Shown: positions 7,814 to 16,342, counted from the stretch's first letter. The stretch: DNA of 33,440 bases from Gammaproteobacteria bacterium (GCA_013003425.1 JABDJB010000109.1:1-33440), one strand, 5' to 3'. Made by a program: numbers and translations. The notes: generated by a model not told the origin, from the letters alone.

Positions 7814-9118
7814 TCATTGTGTTTGCGGTCGATACTCATGATTCTGTGCGACAAATTGTGTTTTTTCCTCGCCGGCCAGGCGCGCCGTGACCAGGTCCAG
7901 ATTCATGGAAATGGTCATTATGATCAAAATAAAGTCGTGGTAGGCCATGCTGAGCGCGGCGCCGCCAACGGCAAAGATCACCAGGGTGACTTCCAGCATT
8001 TTTGCCAGCTGGTGTGACCACTCGTCCGGCGTTTCACGTGTCCTTGCCATGGTACGGCGCAAATGCAACCACGTACACAACAGCATCGCGACAAAAAGCC
8101 CGAGGCCGATAAAGCCGTGGTCACCCAGTACCTGGAAATAAATGCTGTGCGCAGCACGGCCGGGACGATCCCAGTCAGGAATGTATTTCTGATAGGTCTG
8201 TGCAATTTCGATGCCGCTGAAGCCGGCGCCAACCAGGGGGCGTGCGGATGCCACTTTCCAGCTGACTGTCCATGCGTCCATTCGCCCGGAAAACGATTTG
8301 TCCTCGGTGACAGAATCTACCGACTGCATCGTCATTACGCGTTCGTGCCATTTGCCTGGCATCAGCGAGATCGTGATCAGGCCGACGGCGGAAACCATTG
8401 TCAGCAGCAGAAAGCGTCCCCTGGCGCGGCGGAAAAAAGCGATGATGCCGACCGCGAGGCCAATAAGCGCACCACGCGAGTACGACGTAATGACGGCGAT
8501 CAGGCAGAAAGCAATAACAACTGTAACCGCGACACGGACCAGCTTGATCGACGACGTGGTGCGCAGGTAGTTAAGTACCGGTAACAGCATGGTCAGCGTG
8601 AGAGCGATATGGTTGTTATCGGAGATCATTGTGTTGGGCGGGCCCTCAAGATAATTCTTGCCGCCGCTACTGAGCGTTTCTGCTACACCGTTGGCGCCGA
8701 AATAACCCAGTGAGATTGCAATGATCCACAACATTGCCTGCATTCTCACCTTGCTGTTTATCAGCGTGGCGACTACAAAAAACAGCACCATGGTTTTTAT
8801 CCGCCGATCCCACAGCGGCCAGCTATGTTCAGGGTGCAGCGCAGTGAAAGTGGTAATCGTCATGTGTACGGTAAACCACAGGGCCAGCCACATGAGCGCA
8901 CGCGAGGGAGGTAATTTTGGTTCGCGCGACATGAACCAGGCGGTCAGCGTGACGCTGGCGATGATCATCACAAAGGGCATGTCATAGGTGAAACCCCATG
9001 ACAGCCGGTGAGGGTTCATGATGGACAGCCAGGTCCAGACCAGGGCGCCGAGGTGCGGCAGCAACAGCGCCGTCGGCGTCACGATCATGATAATCAGCAG
9101 CAGCAGCAGGCTACGCAT
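7814..9118 (-). CDS. O-antigen ligase-like protein, exosortase A system-associated (PEP_O_lig type)
   Basis: A 434-residue polytopic inner-membrane protein with about 10-12 hydrophobic helices and a Wzy_C/O-ligase core. The N-terminal stretch LGALVWTWLSIMNPHRLSWG is a recognisable signature of the putative O-glycosylation ligase found beside XrtA exopolysaccharide genes. A periplasmic region carries SFSGRMDAW and the conserved AAHSIYFQVLGDHGFIGL segment with the family's His. It probably polymerises or transfers glycan units at the periplasmic face. ATG 9118 gives a proper first TM helix; the ribosome site (AGG about 11 nt upstream) is weak. It is divergent from a tiny membrane-protein gene with only 53 bp between them. 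The lipoprotein gene lies downstream on the same strand. Confidence 0.9.
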   Translation of the reverse strand: MRSLLLLLIIMIVTPTALLLPHLGALVWTWLSIMNPHRLSWGFTYDMPFVMIIASVTLTAWFMSREPKLPPSRALMWLALWFTVHMTITTFTALHPEHSWPLWDRRIKTMVLFFVVATLINSKVRMQAMLWIIAISLGYFGANGVAETLSSGGKNYLEGPPNTMISDNNHIALTLTMLLPVLNYLRTTSSIKLVRVAVTVVIAFCLIAVITSYSRGALIGLAVGIIAFFRRARGRFLLLTMVSAVGLITISLMPGKWHERVMTMQSVDSVTEDKSFSGRMDAWTVSWKVASARPLVGAGFSGIEIAQTYQKYIPDWDRPGRAAHSIYFQVLGDHGFIGLGLFVAMLLCTWLHLRRTMARTRETPDEWSHQLAKMLEVTLVIFAVGGAALSMAYHDFILIIMTISMNLDLVTARLAGEEKTQFVAQNHEYRPQTQ

Positions 9119-9171
9119 AGCAGAATACCTGGCTCAGTAGTAAGATCGGCATCGATTCGAACTGGTGATGT

Positions 9172-9330
9172 ATGAGCTCAATACTATTTCTGATCGCTAT
9201 GGTTGCTGTGATATACGTCCTGATTTGGGCAATCCGTAATGATGGTCATGCCGATGACGAGCCTACCGAGGGCTTGTTCCGAATGAAGCATGACGTAGCA
9301 CCGAAGGACCGCGAGCAGGATAGCGGCTGA
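9172..9330 (+). CDS. Small single-span membrane protein (52 aa), unrecognised family
   Basis: An intact short frame from ATG 9172 to TGA 9328-9330. It begins MSSILFLIAMVAVIYVLIW, one clean transmembrane helix, followed by AIRNDG and an acidic, hydrophilic tail of about 30 residues ending KDREQDSG. The sharp hydrophobic-then-charged layout is very unlikely in random frame and suggests a real inner-membrane microprotein with a cytoplasmic or periplasmic tail. GGTGA about 5 nt before ATG could act as a weak ribosome site. It is divergent from the O-ligase gene (53 bp) and convergent with the OYE gene (14 bp). I do not recognise the family; a partner role for the O-ligase or another membrane complex is conjecture. 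Confidence 0.65.
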   Translation: MSSILFLIAMVAVIYVLIWAIRNDGHADDEPTEGLFRMKHDVAPKDREQDSG

Positions 9331-9344
9331 AAGCCGTGCCTAAT

Positions 9345-10658
9345 CTAGCACGCCGTAGCCTGCCGCCGCGCCCGGCGACGTGCAAAGCCCGCGCTGTATT
9401 CGTCAACGAAATGACGCAGTAAGGCCCGTTTGAAGCCAAGCTGCGGATCGGCGTCCTGTCCGCGTGACAGCCGGATCATCTGGCGGTAGTACCAGGCCGC
9501 AGCCCCCTGAGCAGTGAGAGCGCGGAATGGAGCAAAGTTGGCAACGCGTCCCGAAACCAACCGGCCCAGGCCCAGGTTCTGCTCATCGCGGCGGGCTGAG
9601 TCTGTCTGCCCGGTCAGCAGCCTGGCCGCAATATCCGGCTCCATGCAGAACGGGCGTGCCATACCGACAACATCAAGCTCACCGTTGTCGAGTGCCTGTT
9701 GCATGGCGGCTGCATCGCGGAAGCCGCCGGTAACCGCCATGGGGATGCTGCACACCGCACGTATCGCCTGCGCATACTGCAGAAAATAAGCCTCGCGTTG
9801 GCGTGTGCTTTCGCGCGATGTGATCGGACTCTCAGCTCGCTGCGGGTCGCCGCTTTGGCCAAGCAACCGGGGTTGTTCGTAAGTACCACCGGAGATTTCC
9901 AGCAGGTCGATGTCTTCCTTCTCCAGCATCTGTGCGACCAGGCAACTTTCACTGAGCGAGAAGCCGCCGCGCTGGAAGTCGGCTGAATTCAGCTTCACGG
10001 CAACCGGGTATTGGGGGCCGACCGCGTTGCGTACTGCCCGCACCACCTCAATCAGGAATCGCGCCCGGTGCTGCAGATCGCCGCCCCATTCATCGTTGCG
10101 CACATTGGTCAATGGTGAGAGAAACTGGCTGATCAGGTAGCCGTGGGCAGCATGAATCTGTACGCCGGTGAAGCTGGTCTGCTGGGCCGTTTGCGCTGCA
10201 CGGGCATAGGCATCGATGATTTGTGGAATCTCTTCAGTCTCGAGTGCACGCGGGCGAGCAAAATTATTAAGAATTTTCAGCCGGACCGGGGATGGTGAAA
10301 CAGGTCGGTTATTTACCAGGCGACTGCACTGCCGTCCGGGATGGCTGATCTGCATCCACAGATGGTTGCCGGCTGCGGTTCCGGCCTGAGCGAGCCGGTG
10401 CAGTTTATCTGTGCCGCCGTTGTCGTCGATCACCAGGTTGCCGGGCCGTTCCAGGTAGCGCCTGTCAACCATTACATTCCCCGTTATCAGCAACCCCGCA
10501 CCGCCGTCGGACCAGCGCCGGTACAACGTCTCCAGCGCCGGTGTGGAGTGACCGGCAACGTCGGCCAGGCCTTCGGTCATGGCCGCTTTCATCAGGCGGT
10601 TGGGCAGCTCGGCACCACAACCGAGCAGCAGGGCGTCACCCGGAGATAAACGGGGCAT
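9345..10658 (-). CDS. NADH:flavin oxidoreductase, Old Yellow Enzyme family
   Basis: FMN-dependent TIM-barrel oxidoreductase expected to reduce activated C=C bonds with NAD(P)H. The 437 aa contain NRLMKAAMTEGLAD near the start (FMN phosphate-side strand), MQISHPGRQ, then H169-A-A-H172-G-Y174 with QFLSP and RNDEWGG, the classic OYE active-site block. AVTGGF and VGMARPFCMEPD are the C-terminal FMN phosphate-binding segments. The length is that of a stand-alone barrel; the Fe-S and FAD domains of 2,4-dienoyl-CoA reductase are absent. The C-terminus is Arg-rich. Its ATG overlaps the sulfotransferase stop by one base (TGATG), so the pair is probably translationally coupled. The physiological substrate is unknown. 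Confidence 0.92.
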   Translation of the reverse strand: MPRLSPGDALLLGCGAELPNRLMKAAMTEGLADVAGHSTPALETLYRRWSDGGAGLLITGNVMVDRRYLERPGNLVIDDNGGTDKLHRLAQAGTAAGNHLWMQISHPGRQCSRLVNNRPVSPSPVRLKILNNFARPRALETEEIPQIIDAYARAAQTAQQTSFTGVQIHAAHGYLISQFLSPLTNVRNDEWGGDLQHRARFLIEVVRAVRNAVGPQYPVAVKLNSADFQRGGFSLSESCLVAQMLEKEDIDLLEISGGTYEQPRLLGQSGDPQRAESPITSRESTRQREAYFLQYAQAIRAVCSIPMAVTGGFRDAAAMQQALDNGELDVVGMARPFCMEPDIAARLLTGQTDSARRDEQNLGLGRLVSGRVANFAPFRALTAQGAAAWYYRQMIRLSRGQDADPQLGFKRALLRHFVDEYSAGFARRRARRQATAC

Positions 10659-11638
10659 CAGCCGGAAGTTGGGTTGGAGGTAAAACGGCGACCGAGCTCA
10701 CTGGCTGAAACAATTTCGCGCACTGCTGCGATTTGTTCCGCGTCTAGTTCCTGCTGCCATTTGGTCAGGGCTGAAGTTGGAGATCTTCTGACAGAAAAGT
10801 AGCGGCTGGTATCACCCAGCCCCTGAAGTTCGTTGACAAAAGATGCTGTCTGAGCATTTTCTTCCAGGTCAAGAAACTCGAACAGCGAGTGCATCTGGGC
10901 CGGCAGGTCGCTGCACAGGTCTTCATAGATGACCAGGCGATAGTCATCATGCTGGTGCATGTCGTCATATACCTGCTGGTTGATGGCCATCCAGGCAAAG
11001 GCCATCTGCTCTTCTATGGTCTTGCCCTCAAGCGTCTGCTTGTCGAACCCGAAATTTCCGCCGCGGCCGGCAGAAAATATTGCATCCAGGAAGACATCGC
11101 CCGGCATGCGGCCCAGACTGATGCCGCGCAGACGCGAGGCCACGACTGCGCAGGGATGACGCACCAGGTGCACTACGACCAGGTCCGGACGCGCGAGCTT
11201 GAGCAGTCGCGTGCGCCACAGCGAACTTACGGTCTTCATCAGGTAACGCGGCGTTGTGCCACGTGCCAGGTCCGGAACCGGTAGCCCGGCAACACGATCC
11301 AGCGCTCTGGCCGTGGTTGACCAGCCACGGTGGACCAGCTCGGCCAGCCGGCCGCGGTAGCTCTTGCGAAAGAATGGCCGACTGCCGGAGGCGGTTGCGT
11401 TACCGGACCGTAGCAACTTGTCGAGATACTCTGCGGCATTGCGGATCATCTCCGGGTCCGGATGGTCCGGCGGCAGGTACGGAATCGCATCTGTGCGCAG
11501 GGCTTTGTCCGGCTCGTAACGCAGCAGGATGTCGGGATGACTGTCGATGAGCTTCGCAGCGAAAGTCGTCCCCGAGCGGCCCGAGCCCGCTAGCAGGATA
11601 GGTCTGTTGCCTACAGGCGATTGCATACGCGTGTCCAC
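10658..11638 (-). CDS. Sulfotransferase family protein
   Basis: Predicted PAPS-dependent sulfotransferase (326 aa). The 5'-phosphosulfate loop is G18-S-G-R-S-G-T-T25. The 3'-phosphate motif is LVRHPCAVVASRL, with R160 and S168 as the expected ligands. RLVIYEDLCSDL and the C-terminal KW segment are also typical of bacterial carbohydrate-type sulfotransferases. The frame begins at GTG 11638; an ATG at 11626 (fifth codon) is an equally good start, and neither has a strong ribosome site. It is coupled to the downstream OYE gene by a TGATG overlap and divergent from fmdB across 142 bp. Lying near the O-ligase, flippase and deacetylase, it may sulfate the exopolysaccharide, and a sulfatase occurs 4 kb away; this link is inferred. 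Confidence 0.88.
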   Translation of the reverse strand: MDTRMQSPVGNRPILLAGSGRSGTTFAAKLIDSHPDILLRYEPDKALRTDAIPYLPPDHPDPEMIRNAAEYLDKLLRSGNATASGSRPFFRKSYRGRLAELVHRGWSTTARALDRVAGLPVPDLARGTTPRYLMKTVSSLWRTRLLKLARPDLVVVHLVRHPCAVVASRLRGISLGRMPGDVFLDAIFSAGRGGNFGFDKQTLEGKTIEEQMAFAWMAINQQVYDDMHQHDDYRLVIYEDLCSDLPAQMHSLFEFLDLEENAQTASFVNELQGLGDTSRYFSVRRSPTSALTKWQQELDAEQIAAVREIVSASELGRRFTSNPTSG

Positions 11639-11780
11639 ATCGGCGATTGACCGCGGGCAGCGTTGACTGTGCAGCCGCAGCAGGAATAACGCTGCTATTA
11701 TCGCTTCCGGCCTGCAGGGCAGGCAAGATAATGGGGCAGAATCAGCTTTTACCAGGAAAAACGGTCAAGCAACGAAACAT

Positions 11781-12125
11781 ATGCCAATCTACGAGTATCA
11801 ATGTCAGGAGTGCGGTCACCAGATGGACGCATTGCAGCGAATCAGCGAGCCGGTGCTGACAGATTGCCCGGAATGCGGAAAGCCGGCACTGCGCAAGCTG
11901 GTATCAGCGCCCAGCTTCCGGCTCAAGGGCGGTGGCTGGTATGAAACTGATTTCAAGACCGGCAACAAGAAAAACCTCGCCGGGGAGAAGGAGGCCGGCG
12001 CCGGCAAGAAAGGCGACAAGCCTGACGCCAAAGCGAAGAAAGACGGCGATGGGAAGGGCGCCTCAGCCTCTGCCGCCGCCAGCGGCAAGGGCGGCAGTGG
12101 CCCGGGAGGCAGCAAGACAGACTGA
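11781..12125 (+). CDS. FmdB-family zinc-ribbon protein
   Basis: Small putative regulatory protein (114 aa). The N-terminal zinc ribbon has Cys pairs C8-Q-E-C11 and C29-P-E-C32 and the family opening MPIYEYQC. It then has [18 protein letters not shown], which is conserved in FmdB proteins next to aspS. The C-terminal 45 residues are a low-complexity Lys/Gly/Ala/Asp tail of variable type. The biochemical role of the family is not established. It lies 76 nt upstream of aspS on the same strand, the usual arrangement in Gammaproteobacteria, so the two are probably cotranscribed. A GATAAT -10-like element about 50 bp upstream (near 11726) lacks a good -35. Confidence 0.93.
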   Translation: MPIYEYQCQECGHQMDALQRISEPVLTDCPECGKPALRKLVSAPSFRLKGGGWYETDFKTGNKKNLAGEKEAGAGKKGDKPDAKAKKDGDGKGASASAAASGKGGSGPGGSKTD

Positions 12126-12201
12126 GGTGTCTTGCCTGCACGGGGCGTACTCCTTAACATCCCCCGGTTCTCTCAAGCCTCTCGTATTCGGGTCTCGAAT
12201 T

Positions 12202-13992
12202 ATGCGTAGCCATTATTGCGGTGAAGTTACTGCCAAACTGATCGACCAGGAAGTCGATGTTGCCGGCTGGGTCCACCGCCGTCGTGATCACGGTGGCGTC
12301 ATTTTTATCGATTTGCGTGACCGCGAAGGGCTGGTGCAGGTGGTCTTCGACCCGGACCGTGCGGAGGTGTTCGCACTGGCCGACAAGGTACGCAGCGAAT
12401 ACGTATTGCGTGTGCACGGCCGGGTGCGGCGCCGGCCCGACGGCACCGTTAATCCAAATATGACCACGGGCGAAATCGAGATACTGGCAACCGATGCCGA
12501 GATTCTCAGTGTCGCCGATACTCCGCCATTTCATCACGATGAGCAGGCCGGTGAAGAGTTGCGGCTGCGCTATCGCTATATCGACCTGCGGCGTGAACAG
12601 ATGCTGGCGAACATACGCCTGCGCCATCGCGTAACCATGGCGCTGCGTGCTTTCCTCGATGCCAATGGTTTTCTCGATATCGAGACACCGATGCTGACCC
12701 GGTCTACGCCGGAAGGCGCACGGGACTACCTCGTACCCAGTCGCACGCATCCGGGCAGTTTTTTCTCGCTGCCGCAGTCGCCGCAGATTTTCAAGCAGTT
12801 GCTGATGATGTCGGGCATGGACCGTTACTATCAGGTCGTACGCTGCTTTCGTGATGAGGACCTGCGCGCCGACCGGCAGCCTGAATTTACCCAGCTCGAT
12901 ATCGAAATGTCCTTCATCGACGAGCAGCAGCTGATGCAGCTGATGGAAACCATGATTCGCCAGCTGTTCGCCGACGTGCAGAGCGTCGAGCTGCCCGATC
13001 CGTTTCCACGTATGACTTACGCCGAGGCGATGCGTCGTTACGGCAGCGATCGTCCGGACCTGCGCAATCCGCTGGAGCTTGTCGATTGCGGCGATCTGAT
13101 GGCAGGCGTGGAATTCAAGGTTTTCGCCGGTCCCGCGGCGGACCCGCAGGGCCGGGTTGCGGCGCTGCGCGTACCTGGCGGTGCCGGGCTGTCGCGCAAG
13201 GTGATCGATGGATACACCGAATTTGTTGGTCGCTACGGAGCACGCGGGCTGGCCTATATAAAGGTGAACGATGGGGCAACCGGGCGTGATGGCCTGCAGT
13301 CCCCCATTTTGAAATTCCTGCCCGATGAAACGATTACGGGCATTATGCAGCGCACTGGCGCGGACACCGGCGACCTGGTGTTTTTTGGCGCCGACAAGGC
13401 AAAAGTGGTTAACGATTCGCTCGGCGCGCTACGTGACCGTGTCGCGCTGGATCGTAATTTGCTGGAGGGCCAGTGGCGACCGGTCTGGATCGTCGATTTT
13501 CCGATGTTCGACTGGAATGAAGACGAGAAGCGCTGGGACGCCCTGCATCATCCGTTTACCGCGCCGTCAGTGGATGACACAGAACAACTCAATGCGGCGC
13601 CGGGTGAAGCGTTATCGCGCGCTTATGACCTGGTACTGAACGGTTCGGAAATCGGCGGCGGATCAATCCGTATTCATGACAGCGACATGCAGTCGACCGT
13701 ATTTTCCCTGCTTGGAATCACCCGGGACGAAGCCGAGTCGCGTTTTGGATTTCTGCTCGATGCGCTGCGTTACGGTTGCCCGCCGCATGGCGGCATCGCA
13801 TTCGGGCTGGACCGCCTGGTGGCAATGATGGCCGGTGTCGGCAGCATTCGCGAAGTGATTGCTTTTCCGAAGACCCAGAGCGCCTTGTGTCCGCTCACCA
13901 GCGCGCCATCGGAAGTTGGCGAGCGCCAGCTGAAAGAACTCGGATTGCGGCTGCGGCCGGGAATCGCTGAAAAGGGGCCAGACACGTTCTGA
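12202..13992 (+). CDS. aspS: Aspartate--tRNA ligase
   Basis: Class II aminoacyl-tRNA synthetase charging tRNA-Asp (596 aa; E. coli enzyme about 590). The protein starts MRSHYCGE at ATG 12202. The frame is open further upstream through the fmdB tail, but that part is not homologous. Seen in order are the OB-fold anticodon domain, motif 1 region [20 protein letters not shown], motif 2 [19 protein letters not shown], the GAD insertion domain, and motif 3 [14 protein letters not shown]. Residue H30 (RRRDHGG) matches the His of non-discriminating pseudomonad AspRS where E. coli has Leu. It may therefore also make Asp-tRNA-Asn for amidation by GatCAB; this rests on recalled family data. The usual yebC-ruvC neighbours are missing downstream. 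Confidence 0.97.
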   Translation: MRSHYCGEVTAKLIDQEVDVAGWVHRRRDHGGVIFIDLRDREGLVQVVFDPDRAEVFALADKVRSEYVLRVHGRVRRRPDGTVNPNMTTGEIEILATDAEILSVADTPPFHHDEQAGEELRLRYRYIDLRREQMLANIRLRHRVTMALRAFLDANGFLDIETPMLTRSTPEGARDYLVPSRTHPGSFFSLPQSPQIFKQLLMMSGMDRYYQVVRCFRDEDLRADRQPEFTQLDIEMSFIDEQQLMQLMETMIRQLFADVQSVELPDPFPRMTYAEAMRRYGSDRPDLRNPLELVDCGDLMAGVEFKVFAGPAADPQGRVAALRVPGGAGLSRKVIDGYTEFVGRYGARGLAYIKVNDGATGRDGLQSPILKFLPDETITGIMQRTGADTGDLVFFGADKAKVVNDSLGALRDRVALDRNLLEGQWRPVWIVDFPMFDWNEDEKRWDALHHPFTAPSVDDTEQLNAAPGEALSRAYDLVLNGSEIGGGSIRIHDSDMQSTVFSLLGITRDEAESRFGFLLDALRYGCPPHGGIAFGLDRLVAMMAGVGSIREVIAFPKTQSALCPLTSAPSEVGERQLKELGLRLRPGIAEKGPDTF

Positions 13993-14099
13993 TTGTCACG
14001 AAACGTCGCGGCTAACCGTCGAGAAACCTTACAAAAAAGCCAGATTGCCCCCACTGGTCAAACAGTCAAGTTGCTGATCTGACGCGACATAACTGGCGC

Positions 14100-14115
14100 T
14101 GGCACCATTCTTGCT
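14100..14115 (+). promoter_or_regulatory. Sigma-54 (RpoN) promoter of the PEP-CTERM gene
   Basis: TGGCAC (14100-14105), five bases, then TTGCT (14111-14115). The invariant GG (14101-14102) and GC (14113-14114) are exactly 10 nt apart, which is a near-perfect -24/-12 element. The start would fall near 14126, about 36 nt before the ATG. PEP-CTERM genes in floc-forming bacteria are known to be controlled by the PrsK/PrsR two-component system with RpoN, which fits this site. No enhancer site was recognised upstream. Confidence 0.85.
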
Positions 14116-14161
14116 TTTATCTATCACCGCTGACGGTATTTGATGGATCGAGTCTAAAATC

Positions 14162-14809
14162 ATGAAGAAAATACTAGCCGTGGGCCTGCTGGCCCTGACG
14201 CCTTCACTGTTACTGGCGACGCCAATCGTTTCGATGCCCTCCGACTCGGATGGCCCGTTTCGCCACAACGTGTTCCACGCCGCTGAATCTGCGGGCGGCG
14301 CTGCCGGCCAGATCCTGGCGTGGTTTAACCTCGACACCAACGCATCGAGTTTCTGGGATGCAGACACCGGCGCGCTGAGCCTGAACATCAGCATCTACAG
14401 CGATTCGGACCTGACCACCGCGGTAGGCACCGCATCGGCAAGCAGCGATAACCTGATGGGAGCGAATCTCAACGGATTCGACGGCGGGCTTATCGGCAAT
14501 ATTTCCTGGTCATTCGATCTTGCAGCGCAGGAATATTTTAGTACCCGCGACGCCAGCCTGGATCTGTCCGGCATCATCATGATGTCGTTCATGGATTTTG
14601 AATACGCTTCCAACAGCTCTGGCGATATCGCCAACAGCTACCAGAGCAATCTGCTGACATTGTGGGGGGCTGACGGCCTGTTTAATAACGGCGTCTTTGA
14701 AGATTCATCTCTCGGCGTGGACATGATGATGGAGATGTCAGAACCCGGAATTCTTCTGTTGATGGGGTTGGGTCTGATTGGTCTCGGCGCGACGGCGCGC
14801 CGACGCTGA
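14162..14809 (+). CDS. PEP-CTERM sorting-domain protein
   Basis: Secreted protein of 215 aa with a Sec signal peptide (MKKILAVGLLALTPSLLLA, likely cut before TPIV). It has a Ser/Asn/Asp-rich, cysteine-free body. The C-terminal sorting signal is SEPGILLLMGLGLIGLG followed by ATARRR, that is a short motif, a hydrophobic helix and an Arg cluster. The usual Pro-Glu-Pro is Ser-Glu-Pro here, a tolerated variant in the family. XrtA would process it at the membrane, and such proteins are associated with exopolysaccharide and biofilm or floc matrix. The exosortase gene itself is not in this window. It is monocistronic by appearance, with a sigma-54 promoter in front and a strong terminator behind. The function of the body domain is not recognised. 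Confidence 0.9.
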   Translation: MKKILAVGLLALTPSLLLATPIVSMPSDSDGPFRHNVFHAAESAGGAAGQILAWFNLDTNASSFWDADTGALSLNISIYSDSDLTTAVGTASASSDNLMGANLNGFDGGLIGNISWSFDLAAQEYFSTRDASLDLSGIIMMSFMDFEYASNSSGDIANSYQSNLLTLWGADGLFNNGVFEDSSLGVDMMMEMSEPGILLLMGLGLIGLGATARRR

Positions 14810-14841
14810 CACAGAAACCAGAGCAATAATAAAAATAAATG

Positions 14842-14870
14842 AAAAACCCCGCTTCGGCGGGGTTTTTCTT
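14842..14870 (+). terminator. Rho-independent terminator after the PEP-CTERM gene
   Basis: An A-run leads into CCCCGC-TTCG-GCGGGG followed by TTTTTCTT: a perfect GC stem with a stable UUCG-type loop and a U-tract. It isolates the PEP-CTERM gene from the sulfatase 45 bp downstream. Confidence 0.96.
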
Positions 14871-14914
14871 ATGTGGTTAAACTAGAGGCCCGTATCGAGT
14901 CTGAAGTCGTGCCG

Positions 14915-16342
14915 ATGAAACAGATCATCGTGGCGTTAACCCTCGCCGCAATCAGCCAAATCTCCACTGCCGCGCCAGACGATGGCGCTACCCGGCCCAA
15001 CGTCATCGTGTTCATGGCTGACGATCTTGGCTGGAATGATGTTGGCTACCACGGCTCAAACATCAAGACGCCAAACATCGACGCGCTGGCGGCACAGGCT
15101 GTGCAACTCGAGCAGTTCTACGTCATGCCGTGGTGCACTGCGACGCGCGCAGCTTTTGAAAGCGGCCTCAACCCGGCCCGATTTGGCATCTTGTCGCTGC
15201 AGCACCCATTCCCTGGGCGCACGGCGCTGCCGCCTGACCTTGCGACCCTGCCGGAACTGCTGCGAAGGCATGGCTACTTCACCGCACTCGTTGGTAAATG
15301 GCACCTGAGCTACAGCTTTGATGGTGGGCCGATCGAGCGCGGCTACCAGCGGGCCTTCGGTTACCTGCACGGGCAGATGGATCACTATACGCACGAGGAT
15401 CAGCGCGGCGTGACGTCGCTGTTTCGCGATGACGAGCTGATCAGCGCCGACGGTCACATGACTGACCTGATCGGTGCCGAGCTGCGCAGCCTGCTGCAGC
15501 AGCCCGGGCAGCCATTCTTTATCAACGTGACTTTCAGTGCCCCGCATTACCCGTTGCAGGCTCCGGCGCAATTCATCGATGCAAACGCGGCCATCGAAAA
15601 TCCGGATCGTCGCCTGTTTGCCGGCATGGTGACTCACATGGATCACGTCATCGGCGAGACCGTGAAATTGCTGGAGTCGCGCGGTTTGTTGACCAATACC
15701 ATCATTATTTTTCTGAGCGACAACGGCGGCGACAACTATTTCGAAAACACCCGGGACTATTATGGCGGCAAACACGGCTCCCACAGCATCATGGCGGATA
15801 ATTCGCCCCTGCGCGGCGCGAAGACGGATGTCTATGAGGGCGGGATCAGGGTGCCGGCATTCATCCACTATCCTGCGGTACTGCAGCCACGCGTTATCGA
15901 TCAATTCACGGCGGTTACGGACCTGCTGCCGACGCTGCTGGACTTTGCAGAAGTCGAGCCACCGGCACAGCGTGATGGCGGCAGCCTGCGGCCTCTGCTA
16001 TCTGGCAAGCCGCAGGTACGCGAACCGGAGTATTACTGGTTTACAAGAAGCGTGAAGATCCCGCACGGGGGAGGTAAGCAAAGCGCGGTGCGGCTGGGCA
16101 ACTGGAAACTGATCGAATCGCAGCGGCGCTTCGCATGGCTGCCATGGCGCTTCGAGTGGCCATGGCCGCGTTTCGAACTGTTTGATCTGGGGCAGGACCC
16201 ACGAGAGCAGGTAAACCTGGCGCGAGACCATTCGGATATTGCCGACAAGCTGCGTGGCCGGCTGGAAGAGTATCGTGCCGAGGTTTTCGCTAGCTACCCG
16301 GGCGCTGACGGGAAAGGGCCTGACGCAGCGCCTCACGATTAG
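14915..16342 (+). CDS. Secreted arylsulfatase-type sulfatase
   Basis: Formylglycine-dependent type I sulfatase (475 aa), expected to hydrolyse sulfate esters in the periplasm or outside the cell. I chose ATG 14915 because it starts a signal peptide (MKQIIVALTLAAISQISTAA); an upstream GTG at 14873 only adds a non-hydrophobic tail. Metal ligands MADD (D36-D37) and FLSDNGGDN are present, as are GKWH and SAPHYPLQAP. The maturation site reads C74-T-A-T-R78, so Ala replaces the Pro of the common CxPxR motif. The general layout resembles arylsulfatase B-like enzymes. Only about 45 bp separate it from the previous terminator, so its promoter must be in that short gap. Its 3' end overlaps the convergent nudB by 53 bp. 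The substrate is unknown; a sulfated polysaccharide is likely by context. Confidence 0.92.
   Translation: MKQIIVALTLAAISQISTAAPDDGATRPNVIVFMADDLGWNDVGYHGSNIKTPNIDALAAQAVQLEQFYVMPWCTATRAAFESGLNPARFGILSLQHPFPGRTALPPDLATLPELLRRHGYFTALVGKWHLSYSFDGGPIERGYQRAFGYLHGQMDHYTHEDQRGVTSLFRDDELISADGHMTDLIGAELRSLLQQPGQPFFINVTFSAPHYPLQAPAQFIDANAAIENPDRRLFAGMVTHMDHVIGETVKLLESRGLLTNTIIIFLSDNGGDNYFENTRDYYGGKHGSHSIMADNSPLRGAKTDVYEGGIRVPAFIHYPAVLQPRVIDQFTAVTDLLPTLLDFAEVEPPAQRDGGSLRPLLSGKPQVREPEYYWFTRSVKIPHGGGKQSAVRLGNWKLIESQRRFAWLPWRFEWPWPRFELFDLGQDPREQVNLARDHSDIADKLRGRLEEYRAEVFASYPGADGKGPDAAPHD

Noticed and set aside
11932-12201. 90-codon N-terminal extension of AspRS
   Set aside because: It overlaps the fmdB gene in another frame, is low-complexity and has no homology to AspRS, which begins MRSHYCGE.
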